Assembly: GCA_964461885.1 (NCBI GenBank)
Contig: CAYWVY010000016.1
Coordinates: 1 to 35,266, forward strand
Length of the DNA stretch: 35,266 nt
Source: UBA288 sp964461885
Lineage (GTDB): Archaea > Halobacteriota > Methanomicrobia > Methanomicrobiales > Methanospirillaceae
Direction: 5' to 3'
In this document: positions 7,330 through 14,556 of the stretch, one piece after another
Numbering within the stretch: position 1 is the stretch's first letter
Layout: each line of letters opens with the position of its first letter
Translations under genes and position numbers: made by a program
The notes under the pieces: model-generated
The model's database searches: none
What the model was told of the DNA's origin: nothing
What the model saw: the letters and a program-made list of their open reading frames with translations, nothing else

Positions 7330-8687
7330 GGCCGTCTCCCGCTCTCGGCGGGCTCCTCGCGGAGTACGATCACCCGGTCGGCATAGATCCGGGCGTTTTT
7401 CAGGATCACGCGGTATCCGCCCAGTTCGAGCGGCAGGTCTCCCACGGTCGCCACCGGGGTGCCGGTCGGCTCCTGCACCCAGCGCTCACGTACGGGGTGT
7501 TCGTGAGCCTCGAGGAACTCCTGCAGCTCGTCGACCGAGTGCACGTCCTCCTCGGTCGCGATCCGTTCGGCAGCCCCCTCGGGCAGGAACGGCCGGATCC
7601 GTTCCTGCATCTCGGTCGGCATCCAGACCACGCGGTCCCAGCCGCCGTCGGCCTGGAGGAACTTCCTCGACTTCAGGTACTCGAGCGAGACGCCGTGGAA
7701 CCCGTCGACCTGCCGCCCCCCGGCGGTCGAGTCAGCCATGGTCGAGAAGGCGAGGCCGTTCACGGTGACATCGCGAAAGCCGCGGTGGACGATTCCGAAC
7801 CCCTCGACCTCGGGGATGTAGAAGGCGATCCCCTCGAAGCAGCCGCAGGAGGTGTGGGGGTAGCCGAAGGCCGAGTAGAGCCAGACCCGGTCGATCTCGC
7901 CCATGGACCGCTCCTTCGCCATGGCGTTCACCCCCGCGAACTCGCCGTGGACCGGGTCGAGGCATTCGCCCTTCTCGAGCGCGAAGATCGGGCCCTTCGG
8001 GTCCATCCTCGCCGCGGCCCTCCCGTCGAACCAGGAGATCGCGCCGCAGTTCGCGTACCGTTCGGGCGTGATGACGCAGATATGCCGCGGTGCGAACGAC
8101 TGGCAGAGGGCGCAGCCGTAAAATGTCTCGACCTCCTCGTCTGCGAGCCCCCGCGCCCGGGCGTCGCGGGCCTGGAACCGGGCGAGGGCCCCGGACAGGC
8201 GGCTCTCGACCTCGGCCGGGTCTGAGAAGAACGTCACCTGCATGGTCCCGATGATCGGGAGCTCGTTCTTGAAGAGGTGGAGCAGGACGCGCCCGAGGTA
8301 CTCGAACGAGTTGAACCCGGCCTTGTAGGCCTTCTTCGAGAGCCGGATCCAGATGTCGTAGCGCTGGTTCAGGTGCATAAGGCCCTCAATGTAGTTCGAG
8401 TACTCGTGGATACGGCGCTCGATGATCCCCTCGAAGTCTTCCTCGAGGGCGGGGCCGGCGACCTCGACCAGGATCCCAAGCGGGTACTTCCCGCCCTCGG
8501 GGAGGTCGCGGATATCGGGACCGACGATCCGGATGCCGCCGTCCTCGACCTCCTCGGGCGGGACCACGCGGACGAGCTCCCACTTCGCCTCAACCCCGGG
8601 GCCGCCGAACTCGAGCCACATCTCCTGCTTCCGTATCCGCTCGCCCTCGTGGACGAGGCCGACGTCGACGGGGACGCCCTCAATCAT
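7326..8687 (-). CDS. cdhC: CODH/ACS beta subunit, acetyl-CoA synthase
   Basis: The 453-residue catalytic subunit that joins CO, a methyl group and CoA at the nickel-containing A-cluster. Cluster ligands are visible: C192 and C195 (FYGCALC), C204, and C281/C283 (HTSCGCFEG). Their spacing matches that of Methanosarcina CdhC (189, 278 and 280) with a constant offset of 3. The start MIEGVPVDVG at 8687 is chosen over a longer in-frame reading to 8846, because the extra residues are low-complexity shadow of cdhB; ATGA overlaps the cdhB stop. As in other archaeal forms, the N-terminal CODH-contacting domain of bacterial AcsB is missing. Confidence 0.96.
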   Translation of the reverse strand: MIEGVPVDVGLVHEGERIRKQEMWLEFGGPGVEAKWELVRVVPPEEVEDGGIRIVGPDIRDLPEGGKYPLGILVEVAGPALEEDFEGIIERRIHEYSNYIEGLMHLNQRYDIWIRLSKKAYKAGFNSFEYLGRVLLHLFKNELPIIGTMQVTFFSDPAEVESRLSGALARFQARDARARGLADEEVETFYGCALCQSFAPRHICVITPERYANCGAISWFDGRAAARMDPKGPIFALEKGECLDPVHGEFAGVNAMAKERSMGEIDRVWLYSAFGYPHTSCGCFEGIAFYIPEVEGFGIVHRGFRDVTVNGLAFSTMADSTAGGRQVDGFHGVSLEYLKSRKFLQADGGWDRVVWMPTEMQERIRPFLPEGAAERIATEEDVHSVDELQEFLEAHEHPVRERWVQEPTGTPVATVGDLPLELGGYRVILKNARIYADRVIVLREEPAESGRRP

Positions 8688-9226
8688 GACGCCTCCTCCA
8701 GGCCGAACGCCTCCACGATCAGCGCCCGCCAGGCCGGCCAGGCCAGGTTCGGGAGGGAGAACGATGCGTGCGGCTCGTACCCGGGTGAGAGCGAGACCGT
8801 GACGAGGTTGGCCGGCCCGTGCCGGAGGCCTGAGAGGAGGGTCCACTCGAGCGCATAGCTGATCCCGGCCACGAAGACGACATCGTGCGGTCCTCTATCG
8901 TCCACACCGGTCCACGAGGGGTCCGCGAGCCGCTGGCCGAGGTTCATGGCCGAGATGCAGCGGGCCGGCTCGATCCCCCGCGCGGCGAGCGCGGGCCCCG
9001 CGTCCCCGGTAGCGACGACGGGCCACCCCGCCTTCAGCGCCGCCCGGGCGAGCAGGTCGATTGCGAGCTCGCCGCCGGGCCCCGCGACGAGGGCCCGGTG
9101 GCCGACCACGAGGAGCGGCCGCTTTGCGCGGCGGACGAGCGCAGCCAGCACGGCCGGCTTCTCGATCGGAGCGGCCGTGCTGGTCCCGCCCTGCATCGCC
9201 GGCTGCATGGGCTCTATCCGGCTCAC
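8684..9226 (-). CDS. cdhB: CODH/ACS epsilon subunit
   Basis: A 180-residue protein with the family core RAKRPLLVVGHRAL, a Rossmann-like fold and GISYALEWTLLSGLRHG. CdhB packs against CdhA in the alpha2-epsilon2 CODH component; its exact role in electron transfer is not settled. I choose the GTG at 9226: it forms a GTGA overlap with the cdhA stop and has GGAGG about 8 bases upstream. An ATG at 9208 would give 174 residues and has no visible ribosome-binding site. The first 30 residues are poorly conserved and do not decide the start. Confidence 0.9.
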   Translation of the reverse strand: MSRIEPMQPAMQGGTSTAAPIEKPAVLAALVRRAKRPLLVVGHRALVAGPGGELAIDLLARAALKAGWPVVATGDAGPALAARGIEPARCISAMNLGQRLADPSWTGVDDRGPHDVVFVAGISYALEWTLLSGLRHGPANLVTVSLSPGYEPHASFSLPNLAWPAWRALIVEAFGLEEAS

Positions 9227-11535
9227 TGGAACGCCTCCTCGGGGAGCAGGGTCGGGTCCGGAATGGGCCTCTCGACCCAGCCCCGGGCCTCGAGCAGGGG
9301 CAGGAGCTCGTCCTTCTGCATCACGGGAAGGTCGGCCCGGGTCCTGACGAACCGGTGGAGGTCGTCGGGCATCCGGCCGTAGCAGGCGCTGTACAGGTCG
9401 ATGTAGTGCGAGAGCTTGATCGAGCGGCCGCGGCTCGTGTCGTTCGGCCGCATGGCGAGCTTGGCAATGATCGCCATCGCCTCCTCCTTGGTCTCGGCTG
9501 CGATGAAGAGGTGCTCGGGCACGGGCCCGACGTAGACCTCCTCGCCGGTCCTCCGGTCGCGGACCGTCCAGTCCTCGTCGCAGTCCGACCTGCCGAGCAA
9601 CATCCGCCGGTACTTGGCGCCGTGCGGCCCGACCACGACCGGGATGCCGAGTCGCCAGAAGCCGGCCGCAATCGATGCGGCTTTCTGGGACATCGCGCCC
9701 CAGGCGACGCCGACGGCACCAACCCGGTTGTACACGTAGTCCGCGACCTCGGCGTAGTTGCCGGAGAGCTTCCGTTTCGCGAAGATCGACGCGATCTTGA
9801 TCGCGGCCCCGGAGATGTGGGCGTTCGAGACGCAGGAGCCGACATTGACCACGCCGCCGGCCTCGAACCGCCCGGAGAACCGCTCGTACGGGGTCAGCCC
9901 TTCCTCGTCGCGGTACATCGCGGCGGACATGGCGGCGCAGCCTGAGGTGCAGACCACGAACCGCCGCTTTGCGAACTCGGTCACCATCTCGGCGACCTCG
10001 CGCCCGCCCTCGGGGTAGTTCGCGCAGCCGACGAATGCGACGATGCCCGGGATCTCCCCGAGAACGATGGGGCCGCCGACCTCGCGGATCTCCACGTCCT
10101 GGATCGGGCCGCGCCCGGTGCGCATCGCGAACCGCTCGCACACATCACACGCGACCGCCATCAGTCCGTGGATCTCGATCCCCTGCGGGCAGGCGTCCTC
10201 GCAACGGCCGCAGCCGACGCAGGCCTCGAGCAGCGCGCCGAGTGGCGTCACATCTCCGGCCTTCGCCGCCTGCATCGCGGCAGGCAGGTCGGACTCGACG
10301 GGACAGGCGCCGGCGCATGAGCCGCAACCTCCGCACGCCGCAGCGGCGGCAACGACGTCGATCACGGGTCGCTCGGGCCGGGACGGTCGCCGCAGGACGG
10401 CAACCCGGACCGCAACCTCGCCGACCTTCGCGCTGTCGAAGACGAGCATGCCCGGTGCAGCGCCCGAAACCAGGTCGTCCACGAGCGCGTCCGCCGCGTC
10501 CTTCGTCCGGTCGGGAAGGCCCAGGCAGTTCTTGGCCGAGGTCGCGATCACGGGGATGCCGAGCCGGCCCGCCTCATCGAGGAGGTCGGTCCGGACACAC
10601 TGCTCGTCGACGACCACGAGGTCGGGGATCCCCGAGCGGATGTAGCGGAGCTGCCAGGAGATGGGACCGACGATCTTCGCCGCGGACGACCGGCGGGTCA
10701 TGTCGATCGCGGTGCAGCAGATGCCGGTCACCTCGACCGTGCCCTCGAGCCCGTGGGACGCGAGGTAGTCGAGGATCGCCGCCGCAGGAGGCACGTTGTG
10801 CCCGACCACGAGGATAACAGGCTTTTCGGCGTCGATCGTCCCGAGCCCGAGGTCCACGAGCGCAGCCCTCGGGTCGGCCTTTGGGAAGTCCAGGGCGGAG
10901 ATCTGTGCCACGTCTGCCACCTCCATGGAGACGTGGTCGATCATACCGGCATGGAGCACCTTGGACTCGAAGTCGATCGGGTCACCCTCCTGGCCCGTAT
11001 GCGTCGCCGCCAGGAGACCGACGAGCTGCCCATCGCAGTACTCGAGGACAGTCTCGAGGTCGGCGAGCGTCTCGGGGCGCATGCCGCAGACGAGCTCCGC
11101 GTGCGGCATGCGGAGCTCGACCGCGAGCCCGCCGGGGTCGAGCGGGAAGGTCCGCCCGTTTCTATCGATCAGGTGCTCCACGAGCTCACGGGCGTGGCTG
11201 GTATGGGTCGCGGCACCGATGCAGGCCGCGAGCAGCACGATCCGCGACTGCTGGGCCGCCATCGTGATACCGCAGGCGCCCTTCTTCCCGCCGGAGAGGT
11301 CGCACTTGCCGTAGGTGCAGAGGCAGCAGAGGTCGCAGAGCGGCATGTAGAACGGGCGGTACCGGGCGAGCAGGCGTCGGTCCCAGTCGCGGAGCGCCGT
11401 CGGGGACGGGCACGGCGTCGGCCCGGGCGTCTCCTCCCAGGTCCCCGATCCGACCCGGCCGATCCCGACGCGCAGATCCCGGACCCGGCCGAGTGGCGAG
11501 GCGATCTCGCCGATACGGATGTCGATTCCCTTCAT
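9223..11535 (-). CDS. cdhA: CODH/ACS alpha subunit, CO dehydrogenase
   Basis: The 770-residue catalytic CODH that interconverts CO2 and CO at a Ni-Fe-S C-cluster and passes CO to CdhC. The N-terminal cluster region has cysteines 67, 70, 71, 73, 78 and 88 (MPLCDLCCLCTYGKC). Next come HTGQEGD and HAGMIDH, then two ferredoxin-like [4Fe-4S] motifs typical of the archaeal form (CGGCGSCAGACPVE and CVGCGRCEDACPQG). C-cluster segments follow (VGCANYPEGG, CTSGCAAMSAAM, NVGSCVSNAH). The start MKGIDIRIGE is preferred to an upstream in-frame ATG at 11574. It is first in the cdhABCDE unit and has a TATA-like box about 75 bases upstream. Confidence 0.96.
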   Translation of the reverse strand: MKGIDIRIGEIASPLGRVRDLRVGIGRVGSGTWEETPGPTPCPSPTALRDWDRRLLARYRPFYMPLCDLCCLCTYGKCDLSGGKKGACGITMAAQQSRIVLLAACIGAATHTSHARELVEHLIDRNGRTFPLDPGGLAVELRMPHAELVCGMRPETLADLETVLEYCDGQLVGLLAATHTGQEGDPIDFESKVLHAGMIDHVSMEVADVAQISALDFPKADPRAALVDLGLGTIDAEKPVILVVGHNVPPAAAILDYLASHGLEGTVEVTGICCTAIDMTRRSSAAKIVGPISWQLRYIRSGIPDLVVVDEQCVRTDLLDEAGRLGIPVIATSAKNCLGLPDRTKDAADALVDDLVSGAAPGMLVFDSAKVGEVAVRVAVLRRPSRPERPVIDVVAAAAACGGCGSCAGACPVESDLPAAMQAAKAGDVTPLGALLEACVGCGRCEDACPQGIEIHGLMAVACDVCERFAMRTGRGPIQDVEIREVGGPIVLGEIPGIVAFVGCANYPEGGREVAEMVTEFAKRRFVVCTSGCAAMSAAMYRDEEGLTPYERFSGRFEAGGVVNVGSCVSNAHISGAAIKIASIFAKRKLSGNYAEVADYVYNRVGAVGVAWGAMSQKAASIAAGFWRLGIPVVVGPHGAKYRRMLLGRSDCDEDWTVRDRRTGEEVYVGPVPEHLFIAAETKEEAMAIIAKLAMRPNDTSRGRSIKLSHYIDLYSACYGRMPDDLHRFVRTRADLPVMQKDELLPLLEARGWVERPIPDPTLLPEEAFQ

Positions 11536-11609
11536 AACAGTAATCCGGCCCGCCCGGAGGGCTGCTCCGGGCATTTGGGGTGGCTATGCAACCGTATCGT
11601 GGGACGCCG

Positions 11610-11616
11610 TAATAAA
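11610..11616 (-). promoter_or_regulatory. Probable TATA box of the cdhA operon
   Basis: Minus-strand TTTATTA stands out in an AT-rich patch within very GC-rich surroundings. Start of transcription would fall near 11585-11590, leaving a leader of about 50 bases before the cdhA ATG at 11535. No clear purine-rich BRE was seen. Confidence 0.5.
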
Positions 11617-11655
11617 GGTAAGTGTTTTGCGCACTTGAGTAGAAATTCGAGGCGC

Positions 11656-11683
11656 GTCCCCGCAGGGGGAGGTTCTGCGGGAC
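11656..11683. promoter_or_regulatory. Inverted repeat upstream of the cdhA promoter
   Basis: CCCGCAG (11659-11665) pairs perfectly with CTGCGGG (11675-11681) across a 9-base loop. After one bulged C, GTC and GAC extend the stem. It lies about 90 bases after the stop of the cooC-like gene and 40 bases upstream of the cdhA TATA box. It could end the cooC transcript or bind a regulator of cdh expression; sequence alone does not decide. Confidence 0.4.
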
Positions 11684-11772
11684 AGATCAGAACCGGGGTT
11701 TCCGGAACGATGGGCCGATAGCGGAGTGCGTGTGTCTGTTCGAAGCCGGTCCGTTCTCGCCCGGGTTCGAGA

Positions 11773-12537
11773 TCACGGCACGAGCCCGGCTCTTTCGAGG
11801 ATTGAGCCGATCGAAAGAAGCCCGGGATTATCCGACGGGAGATCGAAGAGCGACCGACCCTCGAGCGCAAATCCTGCCACGACAGGGTCATTCTCGATCC
11901 GCCCGACGTAGGGCATCCCGGTGGATGCGGCAAGTGTTTCGGTCGATGGGTCAACCTGGTACCCGCCGGCCACGACGAACCGGCCGTACCGGACGCCGGA
12001 CTCGTCGGCGACACGGCGCGCCCGGGCCACGTGATCGAAGGACTTCTTGGAGGCGCCGACCAGGTCGATGATCAGCTCGACCTCCTCCGCAATCCGCCGG
12101 TTCAGGTGCTCGAGCCCGGCCGGCGAATCGATCAGGAGGTAGCGGTACTGCCGGACCATCCGCTCGAGCGCGCGCTTCAGGGCCGCGTCCGGGAGGCAGT
12201 AGCATCCCTCGAGCCACTTGGTGCCGAGGGCCACGAGGTCGAAGCATTCTCCCTCGTACAGGCCTTCGGCCCAGACCCGAGCCTCGATCCGCTCCGAGGG
12301 AGCGATTCCCGTCGTCGTACCTTTTCCGGCGATGAAGGTCGCTTCGAGGAGCTCGGCGATCGTCTTCACTCCGGCGCCGGCGAGGTCGGCGCCGACCATC
12401 TCGGCGAGCGACTGGTCGGGATCGGCATCGACGAGCAGGATCGGCCCGCCGCCATGCTCGCAGAGCCACCGGGCGGCGAGCGCGACGAAGCTCGTCTTGC
12501 CCGTGCCGCCGCGGCCGACGACAACGATCCGGATCAT
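11773..12537 (-). CDS. CooC-type nickel-insertion ATPase with atypical Walker A
   Basis: A 254-residue SIMIBI-class ATPase of the CooC/AcsF family, which delivers nickel to CODH or acetyl-CoA synthase. The P-loop is VVGRGGTGKTS (residues 7-16), with LLVDADPDQSLAEMVG following. Residue 9 is Arg where the family normally has the signature Lys of the deviant Walker A. A CxC pair (C112/C114, GCYCLPDAALKRAL) matches the metal-binding, dimer-interface motif of CooC. The ATG shares ATGA with the second CooC gene upstream. The gap to cdhA contains a separate promoter, so cdh may be transcribed both with and without it. Confidence 0.87.
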   Translation of the reverse strand: MIRIVVVGRGGTGKTSFVALAARWLCEHGGGPILLVDADPDQSLAEMVGADLAGAGVKTIAELLEATFIAGKGTTTGIAPSERIEARVWAEGLYEGECFDLVALGTKWLEGCYCLPDAALKRALERMVRQYRYLLIDSPAGLEHLNRRIAEEVELIIDLVGASKKSFDHVARARRVADESGVRYGRFVVAGGYQVDPSTETLAASTGMPYVGRIENDPVVAGFALEGRSLFDLPSDNPGLLSIGSILERAGLVP

Positions 12538-13307
12538 GCCGCCTCCGCGAGGAGGTCGTCAAGCAGAGCGTCGACGAGGGCGGCCGTGATCCCGGTCGTG
12601 GGCACGGGCCCGCCCTCCCGCCCGGCCCGGGCGACCGCGGGGTCGTCGGAGAGCACGGCAAGGAGGGGCAGGTCAAGCCGTTTCGCGCAGTCCCGTGCGG
12701 CCTCGACATCCGCGTCGCCGCCGAGCCGGCTCCCGACGAGGGCCAGGCGGGGGATCCCGAGTTCGCGGGCGAGGTCCCGGATCCGGCCCGCGACGCCGCA
12801 CGAGGCGGCCGAGCCGTCGACGAGCACGAGCAGGAGATCGACGCCCGCGGCCGTGCCCCGGCCGAGGTGCTCGAGCCCGGCCTCGAGGTCGAGCACGACG
12901 GCCTGGCGCTCGCCCACGACGAGCCGGCGGAGGAGCGCCCTGACGACGGCCGCCGCGGGGCAGGTGCACCCGCCGCCGGCAGCCCTGACCGTGCCCATCA
13001 CGAGCAGGCCCACGCCCGCCGGCGTCATCACGGCCCGTTCACTGATCACGTCCTCGACCGGGAACGAGAGGTTGTAGACCCCGGGGTACCCGGTCTCGGT
13101 CTTGGCAGCGACGAGGTCCGCGTCCTCGGCGATCGGGACGAGCCGCTCGGCCTCTGCGGCCGGGAGCCCGAGAGCCCCGCCAAGGTTCGGCGCGGGGTCG
13201 GCGTCGATCGCGAGGATTGCGTACCCCCGCCGGACGAGCGCGGCGGCGAGCAGGGCAGCGAGCGTGGTCTTGCCGACCCCGCCCTTGCCCGAGAGCGCGA
13301 GCTTCAT
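12534..13307 (-). CDS. cooC: CooC-type nickel-insertion ATPase
   Basis: A 257-residue ATPase with a canonical deviant Walker A (SGKGGVGKTT; Lys8 is the signature lysine), the switch region AIDADPAPNLGGALGLP and a CxC pair at C114/C116 (GGGCTCPAA). In CooC1 the equivalent cysteines bind Ni or Zn between subunits. The start MKLALSGKGG at 13307 is chosen because the 27 residues upstream in frame look random and no family member needs them. It is translationally coupled to the second CooC gene downstream. Whether one copy serves CdhA and the other CdhC is inference only. Confidence 0.9.
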   Translation of the reverse strand: MKLALSGKGGVGKTTLAALLAAALVRRGYAILAIDADPAPNLGGALGLPAAEAERLVPIAEDADLVAAKTETGYPGVYNLSFPVEDVISERAVMTPAGVGLLVMGTVRAAGGGCTCPAAAVVRALLRRLVVGERQAVVLDLEAGLEHLGRGTAAGVDLLLVLVDGSAASCGVAGRIRDLARELGIPRLALVGSRLGGDADVEAARDCAKRLDLPLLAVLSDDPAVARAGREGGPVPTTGITAALVDALLDDLLAEAA

Positions 13308-13386
13308 TCCGTCAGAACTGGCCCCCGCGGCTGATGAATGTAACGGGGGGGCGCAGTTCATCCCGCGGGACGTCGAATGGCCGCCC

Positions 13387-13923
13387 ATGTCCCCGACCTC
13401 CTACCGCCTGATGCCCCTTCCCGTTCTCCGCAATCGGGCGCTGACCTCGGAAGGGCTGGAGACCACGTTCGCAGTCAGCGCGCTCGCCCCGTACCGCGTC
13501 ACCCGCGTGCTCGCCCCCCTGCTCCGGCCGCCGCGCCGGGTCGTGAACGTGGCCTCGATCGCCCACTTCTCGACCCGCTCAATCGACTGGGAGAACCTCC
13601 AGGGCGAGGGGCATTACGACGGGTACGCGGCGTACAGCCTCTCCAAGCTCGGGGTGGTGCTGATGACCCGGGGCTTCGCCGCCCGCGGGCTCGGAGCAGT
13701 CTCGCTCCACCCCGGGGTCTGTGCGACCAAGCTCCTCGAGGCGGGGTTCCCCGGGAACCGCGGCGAACCGCCCGAGCACTGCGGCAGAAACGAGGTCCGG
13801 CTTGCGACCGCGGACCGGGTCATCCCCGGAGCCTACTACGACCAGGCCGCCCCGGGCCGGTCGTCGCGGCTCTCCCGCGATGATGACGCCGTCCGGCGCT
13901 GGTGCGGGATGCTTCAGTCGTTC
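13387..13923 (+). pseudogene. Remnant of a short-chain dehydrogenase/reductase
   Basis: This stretch encodes the middle and end of an SDR: ALTSEGLETTFAVSALAPYR, RVVNVASIAHF (the beta-5 serine region), the catalytic Y-x-x-x-K as YSLSK, and SLHPGVCATKLLEAGFPG. The N-terminal cofactor-binding half with its TGxxxGIG and NNAG motifs is missing: the position where it should lie is occupied by cooC on the other strand. No stop follows the last SDR-like residues, and the frame runs into antisense trpF. The segment between YSLSK and LHPG is shortened. It looks like a decaying fragment; codon use is as GC-rich as its neighbours. Confidence 0.7.
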
Positions 13924-14510
13924 GGCCAGGCTCCCTTCGCCGCCCGGACGAAGGCCCGGACTCGTTCATGGTCCTTGACGCCCGGAGCCGCCTCCACCCC
14001 CGACGCGACGTCCACACCGAACGGCCGGACCTCCCGGACGGCGGCCCCGACGTTGTCGGGCGAGAGGCCGCCGGCGAGCAGCACCGGCACCGGCGAGGTG
14101 GCCGTGACCTCTCGGGCGTACGCGGGGTCGTACAGCCGTCCCCGTCCGTGCGAGGCGTCCACGATCACCATCGCGCAGTCGCCAGGGACCGCGTCCCCCG
14201 GCCCGACCACCCGGATGACGGCGACGCCGGCCGACGGCGGCACGGCGAGCGGCTGCGAGAGCTGGACGGCGTCCGGGCCGGCCGCGAGGCACGCGGCGAG
14301 CCCCTCGGCCGAGTCCGTGTGGCTGACCACGACCCGGAGCACGCCCGGCGGCACCGCGGCGAAGACCGCCCGCGCCCGCTCGATCTCGCACGAGCGCGGC
14401 GAGTCCGAGGCCATCACGACCCCGACTGCGTCCGCGCCGGCCTCGATGGCGGCCCGCGCGTCCTCCGGCCGGGTGATGCCGCAGATCTTTACGAAGGGGG
14501 CGGTCGTCAT
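13914..14510 (-). CDS. trpF: Phosphoribosylanthranilate isomerase
   Basis: A 198-residue (beta/alpha)8 enzyme of tryptophan synthesis that converts phosphoribosylanthranilate to CdRP. The catalytic Cys is in KICGITRPEDA at the N-terminus, the general acid Asp in VIVDASHGRGR, and the phosphate-binding loops in VPVLLAGGLSPDNV and VDVASGVEAAPGVKD. No other trp gene is in the window. It sits 46 bases downstream of hypF on the same strand and may be co-transcribed. Its 3' end meets the convergent SDR remnant. Confidence 0.93.
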   Translation of the reverse strand: MTTAPFVKICGITRPEDARAAIEAGADAVGVVMASDSPRSCEIERARAVFAAVPPGVLRVVVSHTDSAEGLAACLAAGPDAVQLSQPLAVPPSAGVAVIRVVGPGDAVPGDCAMVIVDASHGRGRLYDPAYAREVTATSPVPVLLAGGLSPDNVGAAVREVRPFGVDVASGVEAAPGVKDHERVRAFVRAAKGAWPND

Positions 14511-14556
14511 GGCAGGGGTGTCGGCGCTCCACGGGATAAGCGTGGCGCCGTCCGGC

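Noticed and set aside
8688..8846. Upstream extension of cdhC
   Set aside because: The extra 53 residues are a frame shadow of cdhB; the ATGA overlap and family start support 8687.
11740..11790. tRNA-like GGGTTCGAGATC
   Set aside because: It resembles a T-loop, but no T-stem pairing, anticodon arm or acceptor stem could be built, and it runs into the 3' end of the CooC gene.
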